Positions 13,678-26,802 of a stretch of DNA of 64,000 bases are shown here, one piece after another. Both the position numbers and the translations under genes were made by a program. Below the pieces are notes generated by a model. That model was not told where the DNA came from, made no database searches, and saw nothing but the letters and a program-made list of their open reading frames with translations. The stretch spans positions 27,760,176 through 27,824,175 of the forward strand of contig NC_135550.1 of the NCBI RefSeq assembly GCF_964340395.1. Direction: 5' to 3'. This DNA comes from Glandiceps talaboti (lineage: Eukaryota > Hemichordata > Enteropneusta > Spengelidae). Every line of letters starts with the position of its first letter. Positions within the stretch are counted from its first letter, which is position 1.

Positions 13678-13991
13678 ACATATTCGTTGTTTAGTTATCA
13701 AAAGAGGAGAATTGGGGCAGCCAATGAATTTAAAAGTTAAAGTCATCATATATTGAGCTTTAATAAGCTTTTAGTTAAAACTGTCATATAATTTAACATA
13801 ATTTAAATTTGATGTCAAATGGGTCATGTCAGAATTGTAATGTAGAGTGTAATATCTGTTGATAGCATTCCAAGTTTCTGATATCCTTGCTCTACTAAGT
13901 TAAAACACATATTTCCTCCGGCAGAAACCTATGTGACAGTTGCCAACAGAGAGCTGTACACACATGGTAATATAACAACTAATATCGAAAT

Positions 13992-16900
13992 ATGGGATCT
14001 GGGGTATCGACATTTCGTACGTGGTCTGGTGAGATCACGCCACCGAAGCCAATATTCGACCAGTCACACAAAGGGTTATGGGCAGTACCTGACGAACTGA
14101 TAGATGAATGTAGGACTGATGTTCAAACTCTACAACTTTGCCATAATAATATAAGAGAGATATATGACGATACAGTTGAACTTGTTGGTTTAAGGTATGT
14201 AGATTTGAGCAACAATCAATTATCCTGGATTTCATATCAATTCTATGAGCTGCCAAACCTAACATATGTCAATTTATCGTCGAATAACTTAGAAAACATC
14301 GATGGAATTGGAATTTGTGTCAAGTTACGGCATTTGGATATTTGTAGGAACCTATTCTCAGAACAACTAGAAAGGGGTTTATTTGACCTCCATGATCTCA
14401 GGGCTCTACTTCTAGCAGACAACAACTTCAGTGATCTCCCAAGGGATATATCAAGGTTGAAACGATTGTGTCATCTCGATTATAGTAGGAATACACTTAT
14501 GTTTAATGATGAGAGTGCTCTCCCGAAGATCCCTAAAACACTTCGCAAGTTAGAATTGGTAGAGGTAGACTCACCAAATCTTGTCCTTCACGTAAGCATG
14601 CTACACGCTCTGGTTAGACATCTGACGAGCCTCGAACATTTGAACCTTTGCAACAACCGACTTGATGAACGTGTAGAGAATGATGAAAGAAGCTTCCTGC
14701 ACACTATAGTCAATCTATCCAAGCTGATTTACCTGAATGTTGAGGGCAATTGCATCAAGGCTCTGCCAGAAGCATTTGCCAGGCTTTCAAGACTCGAAAC
14801 ATGTATACTTAGTAACAATGCAATATCGAAGTTACCAAGGACATCTGTCAAGGGACTTGTAAAGGTACGCCGTTTTCATGCTGATGGAAACAACATAGAC
14901 GACATTGCAGCAATGCCATTCGAGAATACGGAACTTGCCACCCTTTCAATGATAGGGAATAATATACATCACCTTCCAAAAGAGGTTGCCCAGCCGTATC
15001 TGGGATCATTATGCCTTGACAACAATCGACTAACTGATCTCAACCATGTAGATTTTGGTCGAATGAAATCATTAAAGACCCTTTCCTTGCAAGATAACGA
15101 AATTAAAGAATTTCCACCCACCCTACATCTTGCATACAATCTCGAAATGCTTAATCTTGCTGGAAATAAAATAACACAATTTCCTGAGAATTTTGAAGCT
15201 AAAATGCTCAAAAAGTTAAACATGTCCAGAAATAACATACAGAAGTTTCCACGACATTTGTTACACTTTGAAGATGTTGACCTGTCAGGAAATTGCATCA
15301 CAGACGATGATCTCAGCGAATGCAATGGTAGTGAAACTGCTGCACTCAAGAGGATCAGTCTGATGGACAATGAGGTTGAGCATATCCCGGCTGTAATATT
15401 GAATTATCCCCAGCTCGAAGAATTACATGTCGGAGGTAACTTCATTCGGAACATACCAAAGGAACTACAAAATCTGACAAATTTGCAGTTACTGGGTGTT
15501 CAAAACAACGAGTTGGTCGTTCTACCTTCACATGTATTCCAACACCCTAGCCTGCAAGAAATTTCGGCCAAGGGAAACAGAATCCACACAATTGCCCTCG
15601 ATAACGAAAGTCCAGATCACGGACGAACACTACAAAAACTAGATGTCAGTGAGAATAGACTACGACATTTACCAAGAGAATTAGAAAACGTCAGAGGTTT
15701 AAAAGAGATTAATGTATCACACAATCAACTCTACTTTCGTCCAACAGTACTCGAAAACCTCACAAACAACCATGGAACAACCCTCTCTGTCGATGGCAAT
15801 TTGTTCAGAGACGTTACTCAATCAGGTGGAGTAAATATTCCCGGAAAAACATTTCGGAGGGGAAAGATGTTTCTGATCGGTGCACATGGTGCTGGTAAGG
15901 CTACGCTTATGCAGAAACTCTTAGAAACCAGTAAGTGGCCAGCAGATACCATTTATGAAGACAACTCAGTAAACGTCAGTGATAATGCTGCAAATGCAGG
16001 TGATGATTATGAAGAGGATTCTGAAGAGGAAGTGGATCTTCATGAACAACTCTACGAAAGAGACATGTCAGTAATGAAAACCAAAGAGAGGAAAGGGAAG
16101 TCTCCCAAGATAACCAATGAAGAAGTAGCTTTTATGGACCGTGTCATATGGCTAATAGATGACAAGACTGATATTGAAATCACATACTGTGGAGGAAAAG
16201 GAAACGTGGATGAAATTTGTCCATTTTTCTTTACCGAAAAATCTCTCTATGTCATCACGTTCAACCTTGGGCAGTATACATCATCTGACAAGGAAGACCA
16301 ACAATTCAAACAAAGTATCGGGGATTGGATCAAAATGATTTTAACTTCTATTGGTGGTGAAATATTACTAGTGCTTGTAGGAACACATTGCGAGAAACTG
16401 ACACAAGATGTACTCGAAGAGTCTTGCCGAAATATCAGAAGAAAAGTTGAGAAATTATTGGGTGACTACAACAGACAGCAATCGAAGATCCTATTGGTAT
16501 CATCGTCTCCACTGGATGTAATAACCATTGGGAAAAGTCAATATACAAAACAAATACATGCACTGAAGGAGAGATTATACAGTATCATCAAAGATGGAAA
16601 AAATCGCCTACTTCCAGCAGATGATAGTTCTCTTTTTAAAAGAGACTTTGCATCTGTGAGTATGAAGCTGCTGAAAGTTGAGAAGGTGTTATTGGAAATG
16701 CGAGACGATGATGATCCTGTGAAGAGAGTTGCTCTGACCCTGGCTCAATTTGGAGACATTTTATTGAAAGTGGGTCTCAACAAAGAAGATACAGGAGATA
16801 TCATTGCCTACTTGAAGCACATTGGGGTTCTTCAACAGTATGTCAGAATACCCGATCTAAATTCTTACATCTTCCATAACCTTGAATTTCTCAGAGATAT

Positions 16901-19236
16901 ACTTCAAGCAATGTTTGAGAAAGACCAACAAAGTATCCTCGATGTTAAGACTTTTCCTCCAGGTTATCGAAGTGTACGTGTTCCTATTATAAAGGAAGCT
17001 TTCAATAACAAAGCAATTCTATCTGAGGATGTGATCAGAGAATGTGTATTGGGCCATTTAGAACTTAAGTACGATGTGATATCACTAGTACTGGATATGC
17101 TAATTCATTTTCATATCTGCTATGAAGTGCCACCAAAAGGAAACGAAGCAGCTTTCCTTCATTCCGAAAACGACCAAACAGAAGGACCACCGAGAATAAT
17201 CCGCTTTCCAGGGTACCTCAAGAAACAAATGTATATACCTTGGAACTTCATACCAGTGTTTGAGACAAGAGTAGATTTCCCATGGTACTGTCCTCCAATG
17301 CTAAAGACAATGTTTGTGTGCATGGTCCACAACAATGTAAAGGAAGAATGGGTCGATGGGTTTCATGGTATATTCGGTGGTAGAGTTTCAGTTGTAATCA
17401 TAGAATATGAAGGTCCTCCCAAACATTTGATGATCAGGACACAACTGAATCCGCAAAGGAATTTGGAACATTCCTACAAAGTCCTAAATGAAGAAGTTAT
17501 TGAAAGGCTACAAGAACTAATCTTCCGATCGTGGCCACATTTGACACATTCTATGCATATGAAAGTCGTCTGTCCAGGTAACGTCGGATGTAGGCATCCT
17601 AGGAGCCCAATTCATCATCATTGGAAACCATACCCTAAAGATGAGGCAGGAGTTCAACAGATACTGGATGAGTGTGTACACAGGGGAGAAGGTAGGATGA
17701 AAAACAGATCATGACATACTACATATAGTTCAAGTATGAGTTTGTACCTTCCACCCATTGTCGAATACAAATCCCATATAAGGTTTTGTATGATATAAGA
17801 TCATCAACTATTTACTTGTCAATGTCTCGTTCTTTCCTTCCTTCCTTCATAACAAGTCAAACTATTGAATTAACGTAAATTGCAAATCAAATGAAAATTA
17901 AAGATTTGTACCTATTGGGATGCTCAAGTGAACACGCTAGAGTTTCACCTTTGTGCCAAGTTTGAATGAAATATATTATTACATATTATAATATGAGACA
18001 CGTGGCTTTACACAAGCGCAAGGATGAGTGGAACCAAATGTAATAGCATGCATATCCGCATATCATATATTTTTTCCTTAAAAAGTTCATATAATTTTAA
18101 CCAGTAGTTTACATGTCTGTAAAGATACAATTAGGAGATCATTGAGGAAACAGCTATTGCCAATTTTCTCTCTCAAGTTGTACTCTGGAACGAGGGTAAT
18201 AATAGTTCATTGTCATTAGATAGTTAGAAAGCTAGACAATACATACACACTCACTTAAGACAATAATTTTCATTCTGCTATGCCAATTAATTTTTACATA
18301 ATTATTATTTTACAGGTGTTGTGCCTGACCACATTATTGCACGTAAGTTATCATCATTATAAAGGCCACAAGTGGCTATAATCTTGATATATACAACCAA
18401 GTTCAAAGTTGTATAAAGTCTAATCTTGAGTCTATACTCGTAAGATCATCAATAACCTCTTCTACAGTAAGTGGCAACATTTATGTCACTGTGATCCGGA
18501 GGCGGAACGTACGAATGATCCAGTAATTAGTACATTTTGTTTTACCTCTCTTCATCTTCCCTCCTCCTGATTTGTTTAAATCGCCCATTATTACTTATGC
18601 GAAGCACATTTCATTGTACCTTCAGGAAGAATGACTGTACTCCCCTCCCCAAACTATAGATAAGGACATTCCCTAAGTATAGAAATACAATACAGTCTCT
18701 TATACCAAACACATTTCATTCATATTTCAGGACAGGAAAAAAAACTGCGTACCTCCCCAGCCATAGAAAAGAGTACTCCTTAGATAATCTTTAGAGTCCC
18801 TAGGCTATAGAAATACGATACTAACTCTAATACCGAAGTTAATGGTTTCATCCATATGTCCAGGAAGAAAAACTGCACCCCTCCAACTATAATGAATATG
18901 AACACCCCTACATATAAATCCGTTTCATTCGTACTTTTAGGGAGAATGGTTTGCGCTGCAACTGACGTCATCCATGCAAAGTTGAATCCTAAACAATGGA
19001 AGCAGTTGCAACAACACCTTGGTATTCCGGACGAAAAAGTTAAGGATCTTGCCAAAATGAAAATAAGTTCTTACAATAAATTGGGATTGTTTTTAGAGAT
19101 GTGGAGAGAACGTATCCAGACGCCTGGAATTGTTGCAACTCAAGTCAATAACCTAATAAGCGCTCTCAAAGTTATCGGGGAGACGAGTTTGGCCAACGAA
19201 ATAGCTGAACTTGACTTTGGTGAATTCACAGAATAA
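13992..19236 (+). CDS. LRR-ROC-COR-Death protein 1 (ROCO family), 3 coding exons, 1340 aa
   Basis: Exons: 13992-17691, 18316-18342 and 18941-19236 (TAA). Phases match (1,1) and all junctions are GT-AG. Residues about 40-610 are a long LRR array (for example [14 protein letters not shown]). A P-loop-like GAHGAGKA lies at 630-637, then an acidic linker of about 75 residues. After that come the ROC-like core, GTH at 797-799 (the position of the base-recognition motif), and a COR domain (about 880-1200; MRDDDDPVKRVALTL, GVLQQY, YIFHNLEFLRD). A Cys/His-rich patch (CPGNVGCRHP) follows, then a C-terminal Death domain (about 1250-1335). Order LRR-ROC-COR resembles MFHAS1; ROC-COR-Death resembles DAPK1. 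The P-loop Ser/Thr is Ala, and the switch-II Asp is replaced (TYCGG). The N-terminus MGSGVS fits an N-myristoylation signal. It is probably a cytosolic or membrane-tethered sensor or adaptor for cell death; that role is inferred. A ninjurin gene follows on the same strand. Confidence 0.87.
18316..18342 (+). CDS. 27-nt microexon of LRR-ROC-COR-Death gene 1
   Basis: TTTTACAG precedes and GTAAGTTA follows. It joins G from exon 1 to read GVVPDHIIA plus one base of the next codon, in frame with the Death exon. The paralogue has a 24-nt counterpart (GVPDHAVA) at the same position, which supports this very short exon. It forms the hinge between the ROC-COR block and the Death domain. Skipping it keeps the frame. 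Confidence 0.85.
18600..18945 (+). repeat. degenerate tandem copies of a splice-acceptor segment
   Basis: Four related segments each carry TTTCATT-like sequence, a pyrimidine-rich stretch, an AG and GGAAGAA- or GGAGAATG-like sequence. The AGs end at 18625, 18730, 18863 and 18940. The last is the acceptor used for the Death exon; the other three look like decoys or decayed acceptors followed by CCCTCC and ACTATA-like sequence. Confidence 0.5.
18941..19236 (+). CDS. Death-domain exon of LRR-ROC-COR-Death gene 1
   Basis: A single exon of 98 codons. It carries the Death-fold pattern: W..LQQHLGIPDEKV in helices 1-2, LGLFLEMWRERI in the central helices, and LISALKVIGETSLANEI in helices 5-6. This is the classic W, L-W and AL..IG..DLA signature (here SLA) of Death domains in adaptors and NLR-like proteins. 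It ends DFGEFTE-stop. Death domains mediate homotypic assembly; the partner is unknown. Confidence 0.88.
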
Positions 19237-19694
19237 ACATTGGTCACAGGCAGTTCCTTGTCGCATATTAAAGATGCATTCGTCTGAACTGTGTGGAGTA
19301 TACGTAGACGAGCAAAGCACTAATCAAACTACACTACATCTCAGACCACTATAAATAACTGTTCCTACAGTGGTGTGAGACTACATGCACTACTGATTAA
19401 AAGTTTCAAGCAAATAAGGCATGCAAATGACATTCAACATCGGTTTAATGATGACTACGATGACGATGAATTCAAATTCAATCCTAGCACAGTGACATGA
19501 TATGGATATATGGCGCTGTGAATAACTGTAATCACAATATGTTAATGACACAACTTTGATACATTTCAAAGAATCTCATACCGTGTACATGGTACAAAAC
19601 ATTGTTTATCCGTTTCCACACTGGTATAATACGACGTCTGTCACGATATATCTAGAAACGTGAATATAGTCCTACAGTGTGATGATTTTACATG

Positions 19695-19700
19695 AATAAA
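19695..19700 (+). terminator. poly(A) signal of LRR-ROC-COR-Death gene 1
   Basis: AATAAA followed by a T/G-containing stretch, 459 bases after the stop codon. It indicates that the Death-domain gene and the downstream ninjurin gene are separate transcripts. Confidence 0.55.
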
Positions 19701-20144
19701 ACATATGATGTGACACAGAAAGTTTCTGAGCGTTCAATCTTGGGAAGGGAAATTGTTTCATGTACTTTGACATAAAGGCCTCATCATCGTAAACCACCCT
19801 CGAACAATGTGCTCTGGGTTGCAAAAATGAAAGCTCAAAGATAACTTACGTACCCCCCCCCACCCCACATCCATTTTCCGATCCGATATATCGGTAACCA
19901 TAGAAACAATACATGTAGTATGTTATCCCTCAGTCTGAGGGTTGGTTAATGAATATCTGAGCCAGACGGATACAACCACACTTGAAAAATAACCCACGTA
20001 TCTAGAGGATGGACTCATGTAAAATTTATAAAATACAATCTCTACTCGTGTCATTGTTTTGACCTTAATTTGGATGTAAGATACTAGTCAGACAGGCAGG
20101 TGGAAAATAAGTTATTTCTAGTTTTGATTTTTGAAAATATAATA

Positions 20145-20389
20145 ATGAATGAATGAATGAATGAATGAATGAATGAATGAATGAATGAATGAATGAATGA
20201 ATGAATGAATGAGTGGGTGGGTGGGTGAGTGAGTGTGTGAGTGAGTGAGTGAGTGAGTGAGTGAGTGAGTGAGTGAATCAATGAAAGCAATGAATGAATG
20301 AATGAATGAATGAATGAATGAATGAATGAATGAATGAATGAATGAATGAATGAATGAATGAATGAATGAATGAAAGCAATGAATGAACG
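20145..20389. repeat. TGAA/TGAG microsatellite
   Basis: A long TGAA array interrupted by GTGGG and TGAG blocks. The Ser/Phe/Ile/His open frames on the minus strand are products of the repeat. Confidence 0.92.
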
Positions 20390-21659
20390 ACTCAACCAAC
20401 GAACGAATGCATGACTGAATGGGCGGTAGGTTTATAAGATCATCGTAGTCACATTTCAAGTCGCAAGGAATGGAAGGAGATTACAAAGTTAGAAATTGTG
20501 TCTAAACATTAAAATGCTTGAAGCCCGGACACAAAAGCCTGCAGTATTGATTTCAGTTAAAGGTACTTTGTCATTGGACCATGGAGAAATGGACTACATA
20601 ACCGGTTTACAAATTGGTGTTATCGAGCAGTCGAGTTTTAAAATACATATTGTTAATTAGTACAACGTTATCGGTTGATTTTTGACACATTATCTGTTGG
20701 TCATACATCGTCGGATGATTAATATATTATATCATGTGTAGAACGGCATATACCATGGAGACTAGCATCGCTCTAGTTATTTGCTCCTGTCCTGAATTGA
20801 ATGTTTTCGTTCGCATTTCTTATCTTCAAAACAATCCTTTATTAATATGTTCACAAACCTCAATTTCGGTACATCGCCATGATTTTCCTCAATACCGGCC
20901 TTACCTGTATTACAAAAAATACACCCCCATTTGTGCCCATATTTTCGTTATTTCTATACCCTATGTATCTGTCCATGGCTAATGGGCCAGGAGGCTTGGT
21001 GGAAAACGTTTGGATTTTTTCTATCTGCCTAGCAACAACAACAACAAAGGCACGAGTCAGACAGTTAGAAATAAATCACTTTGCTGCAATGTTAAAGAGG
21101 TCAAGAGGTTATTGTCCTCACCAGGTCACCATAGATCAATAGACAGACAAAGCATACAGACATTGGGACACGAGCAAAGTTCTGAACAACTTATCAGTGT
21201 TGTTACTATTAGGCAACTACCCATTCTCAACTGTGATTGCATTGAATATATATGATGAGTAAGTGGGACAAAGGATATGTTATAATACTATATATCCACT
21301 GTCTTCAAATTGTGAAGATAAACATTGCTTGAAATCTATTTGGCACATTGTACCACAGATAAGTATGTGTTAGTTATCTGTGATTGTACATAGTTTAAAT
21401 GCGATTAAAGATACTCCCCACCTCCACCCCAGTCCGTAAAGCCATGAATTGGACGGACATTTTAATACCAGCTAAATGAGGTACAATGTATGACAGACTG
21501 GATATCGTTTACTCACTGTAACAAAGGAGTGTGTTTAATTTGTAGAACAGCGTAGATAGGCACCCTTGCCAAACTTTATCATTTCCGTCACACAGTCTGT
21601 CAACAGGTTGCGGATTTTAAATGCTTGACCACAACCATCTTTGCTAGAGAATTTACAAC

Positions 21660-22199
21660 ATGACAGAAAATCAAATCCATCCCGTGCCGGAGCGCACTGG
21701 TATAAGGGTTTCAGGGAGAATGGGCTATGGTACGTACAGTATGAAGGGGAATGTATGGCTTCCGGAGAATCGACTTACACGCAATGTTCTTGGAAAGCTG
21801 TTTTGTTTAGATCCCAAAACAATATTTTTAAAGTCTGCAACAGACAATGGGTTAGTTGGACCGGAAAGTGGAGGCAGATTTCCGATTGATAAACTGGACC
21901 CCTCGATAGAATGGCAAGTTGAAGGAGAACCATCGAGAGAGGTAGGAAGGTAGCTCAACTAAATGACACAATGAAGAGAGGGAGAGGGGATGTTATATTG
22001 CCATGACAGACAGTGCAACAGCAGGGCCACAGACAGAAATATGAAATATATAAGTGAATGCAGTGAAACATATTACTTTTTTGCTAATGCACTTATTTTA
22101 TAGATTTATTTGTTGTCGAATAAACAAATTTGATTGAATGTTGTGAAATATCCTTGCCATTCTCTATGGAAATCTGCTTGTGAGTATGTGTTTTTTTGT

Positions 22200-22230
<31 letters not shown>

Positions 22231-22272
22231 AGGTGGTGGTGGTGGTGGTGGTGGTGGTGGTGGTGGGTGGGT

Positions 22273-22330
<58 letters not shown>

Positions 22331-23024
22331 AACGAAATTTTCTCCCACACAATACTGTAAGATGTACAGTAAAAAATCTCTACAGGATTTTCATTCCCAT
22401 CCAAAACTCGTCATTTTTTACATTGATCAGCACTTCATATATCTTATGTAATCGATATGGGAGATCAAAGTTCTTCCAAGATAACAGTGGAAACTTTTCC
22501 TTGTGACGATATGATTAAGCCAATTATATTTTTAATACCGTATACATCATCCATAAAACATTATATGATATGTATATTTTCTTTCTCAACAGTATGGATC
22601 ATTTAATGCATACACCAGTGTAAAAACAGCTGCTATTGGTATTTTGGATTTCAGCCTGTTTGTGACACACATTGGAATGCTGATAACTTTGACTATATAT
22701 TGTTATCCTGCCGTAAGTGATGGACTAAGAGAGTTCACCATTGCTGCAGTGAGTATCTGCCTTGCATTGGAACTATTTACTGCAGTTCTACTTTATTTGA
22801 TCGGAATTGTCGATATTGACCATGGAGATGGCCAAGAAACTTTGGTGGCAATGTTCACATGTTGTAATCGTGATCTATACAAACAGACTCTCAGGCATTG
22901 GAATAATTCCGTAACCTTTTCCGTGTGTTTGTTGATGGCCTCTACTCTAGTGACTACTGTTTCCTATGTGGTTGTTTTGGTCCAACAATCAGCTGAGGCC
23001 GACGATGACTTATGCGACATTTAG
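21660..23024 (+). CDS. ninjurin-family membrane protein 1, 2 coding exons, 237 aa
   Basis: Exons: 21660-21941 and 22593-23024 (TAG), GT-AG, phase 0. Exon 2 is a ninjurin domain. An amphipathic stretch (FNAYTSVKTAAIGILDFSL) aligns with the NINJ1 segment VNHYASKKSAAESMLDIAL and keeps Lys105 and Asp113, equivalents of NINJ1 K45 and D53, which bridge neighbouring subunits. Two transmembrane helices follow (about 142-168 and 201-224), separated by a VDIDHGDGQE loop and a CC pair. NINJ1 polymerises to rupture the plasma membrane in lytic cell death and was first described as an adhesion protein. Exon 1 encodes about 94 residues (motifs SGRMGYG, ENRLTRNVLG, FCLDPKTI) absent from mammalian ninjurins as I recall them. 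There is no signal peptide; by analogy with NINJ1 both termini would be extracellular. The gene lies 2.4 kb after a Death-domain gene on the same strand. The start is the first ATG in frame. Family assignment is strong; the lytic role is inferred. Confidence 0.85.
22198..22329. repeat. compound TTG/GGT/GT microsatellite in the ninjurin 1 intron
   Basis: TTG units, then GGT units, then a GT run, all inside the 651-bp intron between the two exons. Open frames through it are artefacts. Confidence 0.92.
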
Positions 23025-23311
23025 CGACTGCGGGATCGACGATTCTGGGGAATTGATTGAAAACTGTTCGTGTATCACGTAACCAGTTAATTACCTCCCT
23101 CGCCGATCGTTTTCGGCCATTATAGCTTAGGAAATACTGGTGAAATTAAACAATATTACTTTAAAAAAACAACTGTATGTTGACTCACTCACTTTTCAAA
23201 GTTAAAATATTCCAGGACAACTCCAAGTATTTTATTTGTACTTTTGAGCCGTTGAACCCCGTTTAATACCGAGACATAGTCCTATTTCAGTGCTTTGCAT
23301 TGTCAGTGGAG

Positions 23312-23317
23312 AATAAA
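23312..23317 (+). terminator. poly(A) signal of ninjurin gene 1
   Basis: AATAAA about 290 bases after the stop, followed by a T/G-rich tract (TTTCTCTCTGTGTATGTG). Confidence 0.6.
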
Positions 23318-23446
23318 GTAAATTCTTCAAGAGTTTCTCTCTGTGTATGTGAGTCAAGGACTCAAACTAGTCATGTGCTTTGATTAAACGATAACGGAAT
23401 GACAGGTTTCCATAGTCTAATATCTACATTTATGAGCCTGTATTTA

Positions 23447-23646
23447 GGGAATGTTCAGTAATTACGGGGCGGGGAACAAAGGGGGGGGGGGGTCACATTT
23501 TACAAATTGGTTGTTGCATGTATTGGGTATAGGAATTAAAGGAGCGTCACATTTCACGTTGACTCATTGTGTTATCTAAGTTTGCATTAGTTTTATGATT
23601 TTGGCATCTCACCACAACCACCCTCCTTGTAATTACTGAATGCTCC
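23447..23646. mobile_element. 200-bp MITE-like inverted-repeat element
   Basis: The left end GGGAATGTTCAGTAATTAC pairs with the right end GTAATTACTGAATGCTCC, giving imperfect terminal inverted repeats of about 20-25 bp. The interior has a G run and no coding capacity. A related sequence lies at 36193. Confidence 0.65.
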
Positions 23647-26600
23647 ATAACGTGGATAGTATCACATATTAGTATGAGACAAAGTTATTTTTATCATACA
23701 GAATGCATGTAATGATATTTGCAGTAGTAAGAGCAATAGAGATGATTGGGTGTCTCGTTCCATATGATGTAATTTTTGAGTTGATAACTATTATATTATA
23801 AATCCATTTGGCTTGGCAATCTTTTTAGATGCAAGTCACAATAATAAATAAAACTACTAATATTTTGTGTGCTTCATATTATTTCCTCGCATCTTATTCA
23901 TATTACAATAATGTGCTTACGTCATCCACTATTAGATGAATTGCACTTCATTTCATAAAGAGGCGTCGTTACATATCTAGCAATCACAAAGGGGGTGAAA
24001 ATAGTTGATAGATCGTCAAAGTATTTAGCTTTTGGACATTGGAACGTTCTGATCACCCGTCATCGCATCGTTGCTAACATTACAGTGAATAACTATGTAT
24101 AATGATTAAGGAAACAGTTGAATAATTGGCTTTCGGCAGACATTAATTGATGTTTAACCAGACCCTTTGCAAGACTAACGTCGTCTGTTTGATTTGTCTC
24201 TGGGCTACCTTGATCACGCCACCCTCACTTTAAACCTACTATTTACCTGACATGGCTGTGGTAATATTGCAACTGAAACATCGAGTACTATTCATTTGTA
24301 CCTTCTACAGAAGTAGTACCTACTATGACTAGATCATTGGTTGTTACAAGAATTAAGGTTAGTCTTCTCTACGTCGATAGTTAGCCATTTCGCCGAATTG
24401 TCCACTTGGGATAGATAAAGTTAATGAGTTGACTTGAATTCAATGTCTGTGTGTGGTACCTGGTCCGTATGATTGACCCATGAGCAATTCGTATCATACT
24501 ATTATTGCCAACAACAAAATCGTCAACACGTCCAGTACTTTATAGATAATGCTAGAATATTTTAGACATCTAATTTACTCGTCCACGCCTGGTGCTTTAA
24601 ATATCATGGTTTACCTGCCAATAGTTCCATTAACCCAATATATTTCGTGTATTCTACCCACAATTCACCTCAAAATTTTTTCTTTAGAGATCTTTAAAAG
24701 TCATGTAAATGTGTCACCAAAGGCGATCGTACGAAGATACACGTCTAAAATATCCAATGTATGCTTTGTAGATAAGTATACTGGGCTGTAGAAATAACAA
24801 TATCACCGCATGTTGCCTTTCTGTGTACAAAACGTTCATAAACACTATGAATCGAAACGTCAAAACTATCTCCACAATTCACAAGGAAATCATAATTATT
24901 TTCCATCGCGAATTATTAGATGAATACTTCCTCAAGACGAAGAAGTGTTCATGTTGTAACCATGGAAATTACAATATGCGTGACATATACTTTGGTATTA
25001 AAGTTATGTACTAAATCATGTGGACAGCTGCCAGTGCATAGGTCAGATGTGTCAGCATAATGTAAGACAAAGGCTTCACAAGTAAACATTTGTATATCGA
25101 TTGAGCAATGCATTTGTTGCAAATTACTTTTACATTTTAACTAAGAACTTCAAGGAATACGTGGTTTAATGGGGAAACCATAACCATGTACATATTTGGT
25201 TAAGAGACTGCATAAAATAGAAATTAGATTGATTGGAACATTGACATCTAGAATAATTGTTGATATAGAATATTTAGAACAGAATAATAGATTTGTGAAT
25301 GTCATCATTTCTCAGTCTGGCCTTTAGAAATGATCTAATACAAAGAATTCAAGCTGAATACGTATAAATATACGAAGATACTAGTATTATAAATTTGCAT
25401 TTTCTCTCATATGAAAGTCAAAATAGCCGAATCAAAATAGCCGAATCGTGAAACTTTTCATGTTGGCAACTTCATCCAAAATGTTACTTTAATCAGTACA
25501 GTGTAATTACAGTATTGTGCGTTACTCATCAACAGGGTTGTCTATTTTACCTTCCTGGCAGTGACCACACTCTAGAAGTGTCCTCCGACTGCAGGCTGGT
25601 TTGATTTCATGTTTTACAATTTTGAATATCAGCAAGGTCAAGTGTGAACATGGGGTGTTAAAGACGGTTAACAATAAGATAGGAAATGTCGTATCAAATT
25701 TAAAAAAAAAACATTAGTACCAAAATATATACCATGACTATGGTGCAAATAACAACCAAGGCTAAATCTGGTAAAGCAAACGTCCGAATAAGTTCATGAT
25801 AGAGTTACTTTAATCAGTGGTTGCTCTGGTTACAGTATCATCAAATAAACTTGCCCATTCCCCAAATTGGACGACCCAGATAATACTGCTGTATTTATAT
25901 AAAGTAATGAGTTCTTATCATTTAGATTATGTGCAAATAAAATAATTTAGATTATAAACAAAAACGTACAATTTGTTGTTTGGTTGTTATAGCCTTCCTA
26001 TTTGAGTGTTGTGTGTGACTCCGACGTTAACGCTGTTGACACACCTGTAGATCGGCTATCGGCTAAAGGTGATGATATATTGCTGTACTTATCAAGATTT
26101 ATCTTACCTATATTGTAGACTCAAACATTTTGGAGAGCATCCCTTTGACACGTACCTGTCCTCTAGTTTATGAGTAACGGATTAACAGGTAATGAAGAGA
26201 GCATTCTAATATCTATCAACTAATTGGTATTACGTGTGGTTTGACGTTAGTTTAAAAAAACGAAATAGATTTTAGGGATTGAAAAAGCTGATAAAAATAC
26301 AAACTATTTCAAAAGTCTAGGAAAAGTTCATTGGGCGATTTCATCTTCCAGGATACTTATAGCACCAGTCAATACTTACATCACAAAAATTTAATCACAT
26401 ATACCTTAGCTTTGTTTGAAGAAAGATGTACCCTCGATATCTTTCCGACTCTTGCCTTTTCAAAATCTACAGTCGAGGTCGACTCGAGGACTACACACAA
26501 TTTCCTAAAAAGAAAACAAAACTATGCGATACATATTTCACGACTACAGACTGGACATGGTGACTAAAATACATTGATTTGTTTCTTTCGGTTGACACGT

Positions 26601-26802
26601 AACTGTAAGCAACGATACAAGTTGACCTAAAGTTATCATCACTTGGTCACGGTATAGACGCCGTTTTATAACCATAAACGATGTTGATTAGAATATGCTT
26701 AAATGTCGTCCTACTAGAGGAACTGGTGTTAAAAGAAAGCACAGTCTTTTCATCATACATATGATATATATCTTCCGACATTGGCTGCTCTGTGGGAGAC
26801 CT

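Larger units (their letters stand above)
5931..13991. other. FBXO28 3' UTR and long intergenic region
   Basis: No coding exon was recognised. The first 2.3 kb or so is probably 3' UTR of FBXO28 (possible poly(A) signals at 8291 and 8472). The remainder holds a degenerate tandem repeat (7005-7275), a 48-bp tandem duplication (7371-7466), a 90-bp direct repeat (8686 and 9284), a paired hairpin motif (9530 and 11228), GT and ATTT/ATTC microsatellites, and a possible non-coding first exon near 11556 for the following gene. Confidence 0.5.
19237..21659. other. intergenic spacer between LRR gene 1 and ninjurin gene 1
   Basis: 2.4 kb without a recognised exon. It holds the LRR gene 1 3' UTR with a poly(A) signal at 19695, a TGAA/TGAG microsatellite, a short C-rich run near 19853, and presumably the promoter and any 5' UTR exon of the ninjurin gene. 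The equivalent spacer in the second cassette is 2.6 kb, but I see no clear sequence match between the two. Confidence 0.5.

Noticed and set aside
13992-19236. PIDD1 orthologue (LRR plus Death domain) as an identity for the large genes
   Set aside because: PIDD1 has ZU5/UPA domains between the LRRs and the Death domain. Here the middle has a P-loop, a GTH motif and a COR domain, which fit the ROCO family.
20084-20459. Long Ser/Phe/Ile/His open frames, and similar frames at 10258-10655, 13382-13756, 22093-22506, 34317-34724 and 36447-36893
   Set aside because: They are translations of microsatellites, open in several frames and on both strands, with no conserved domain.
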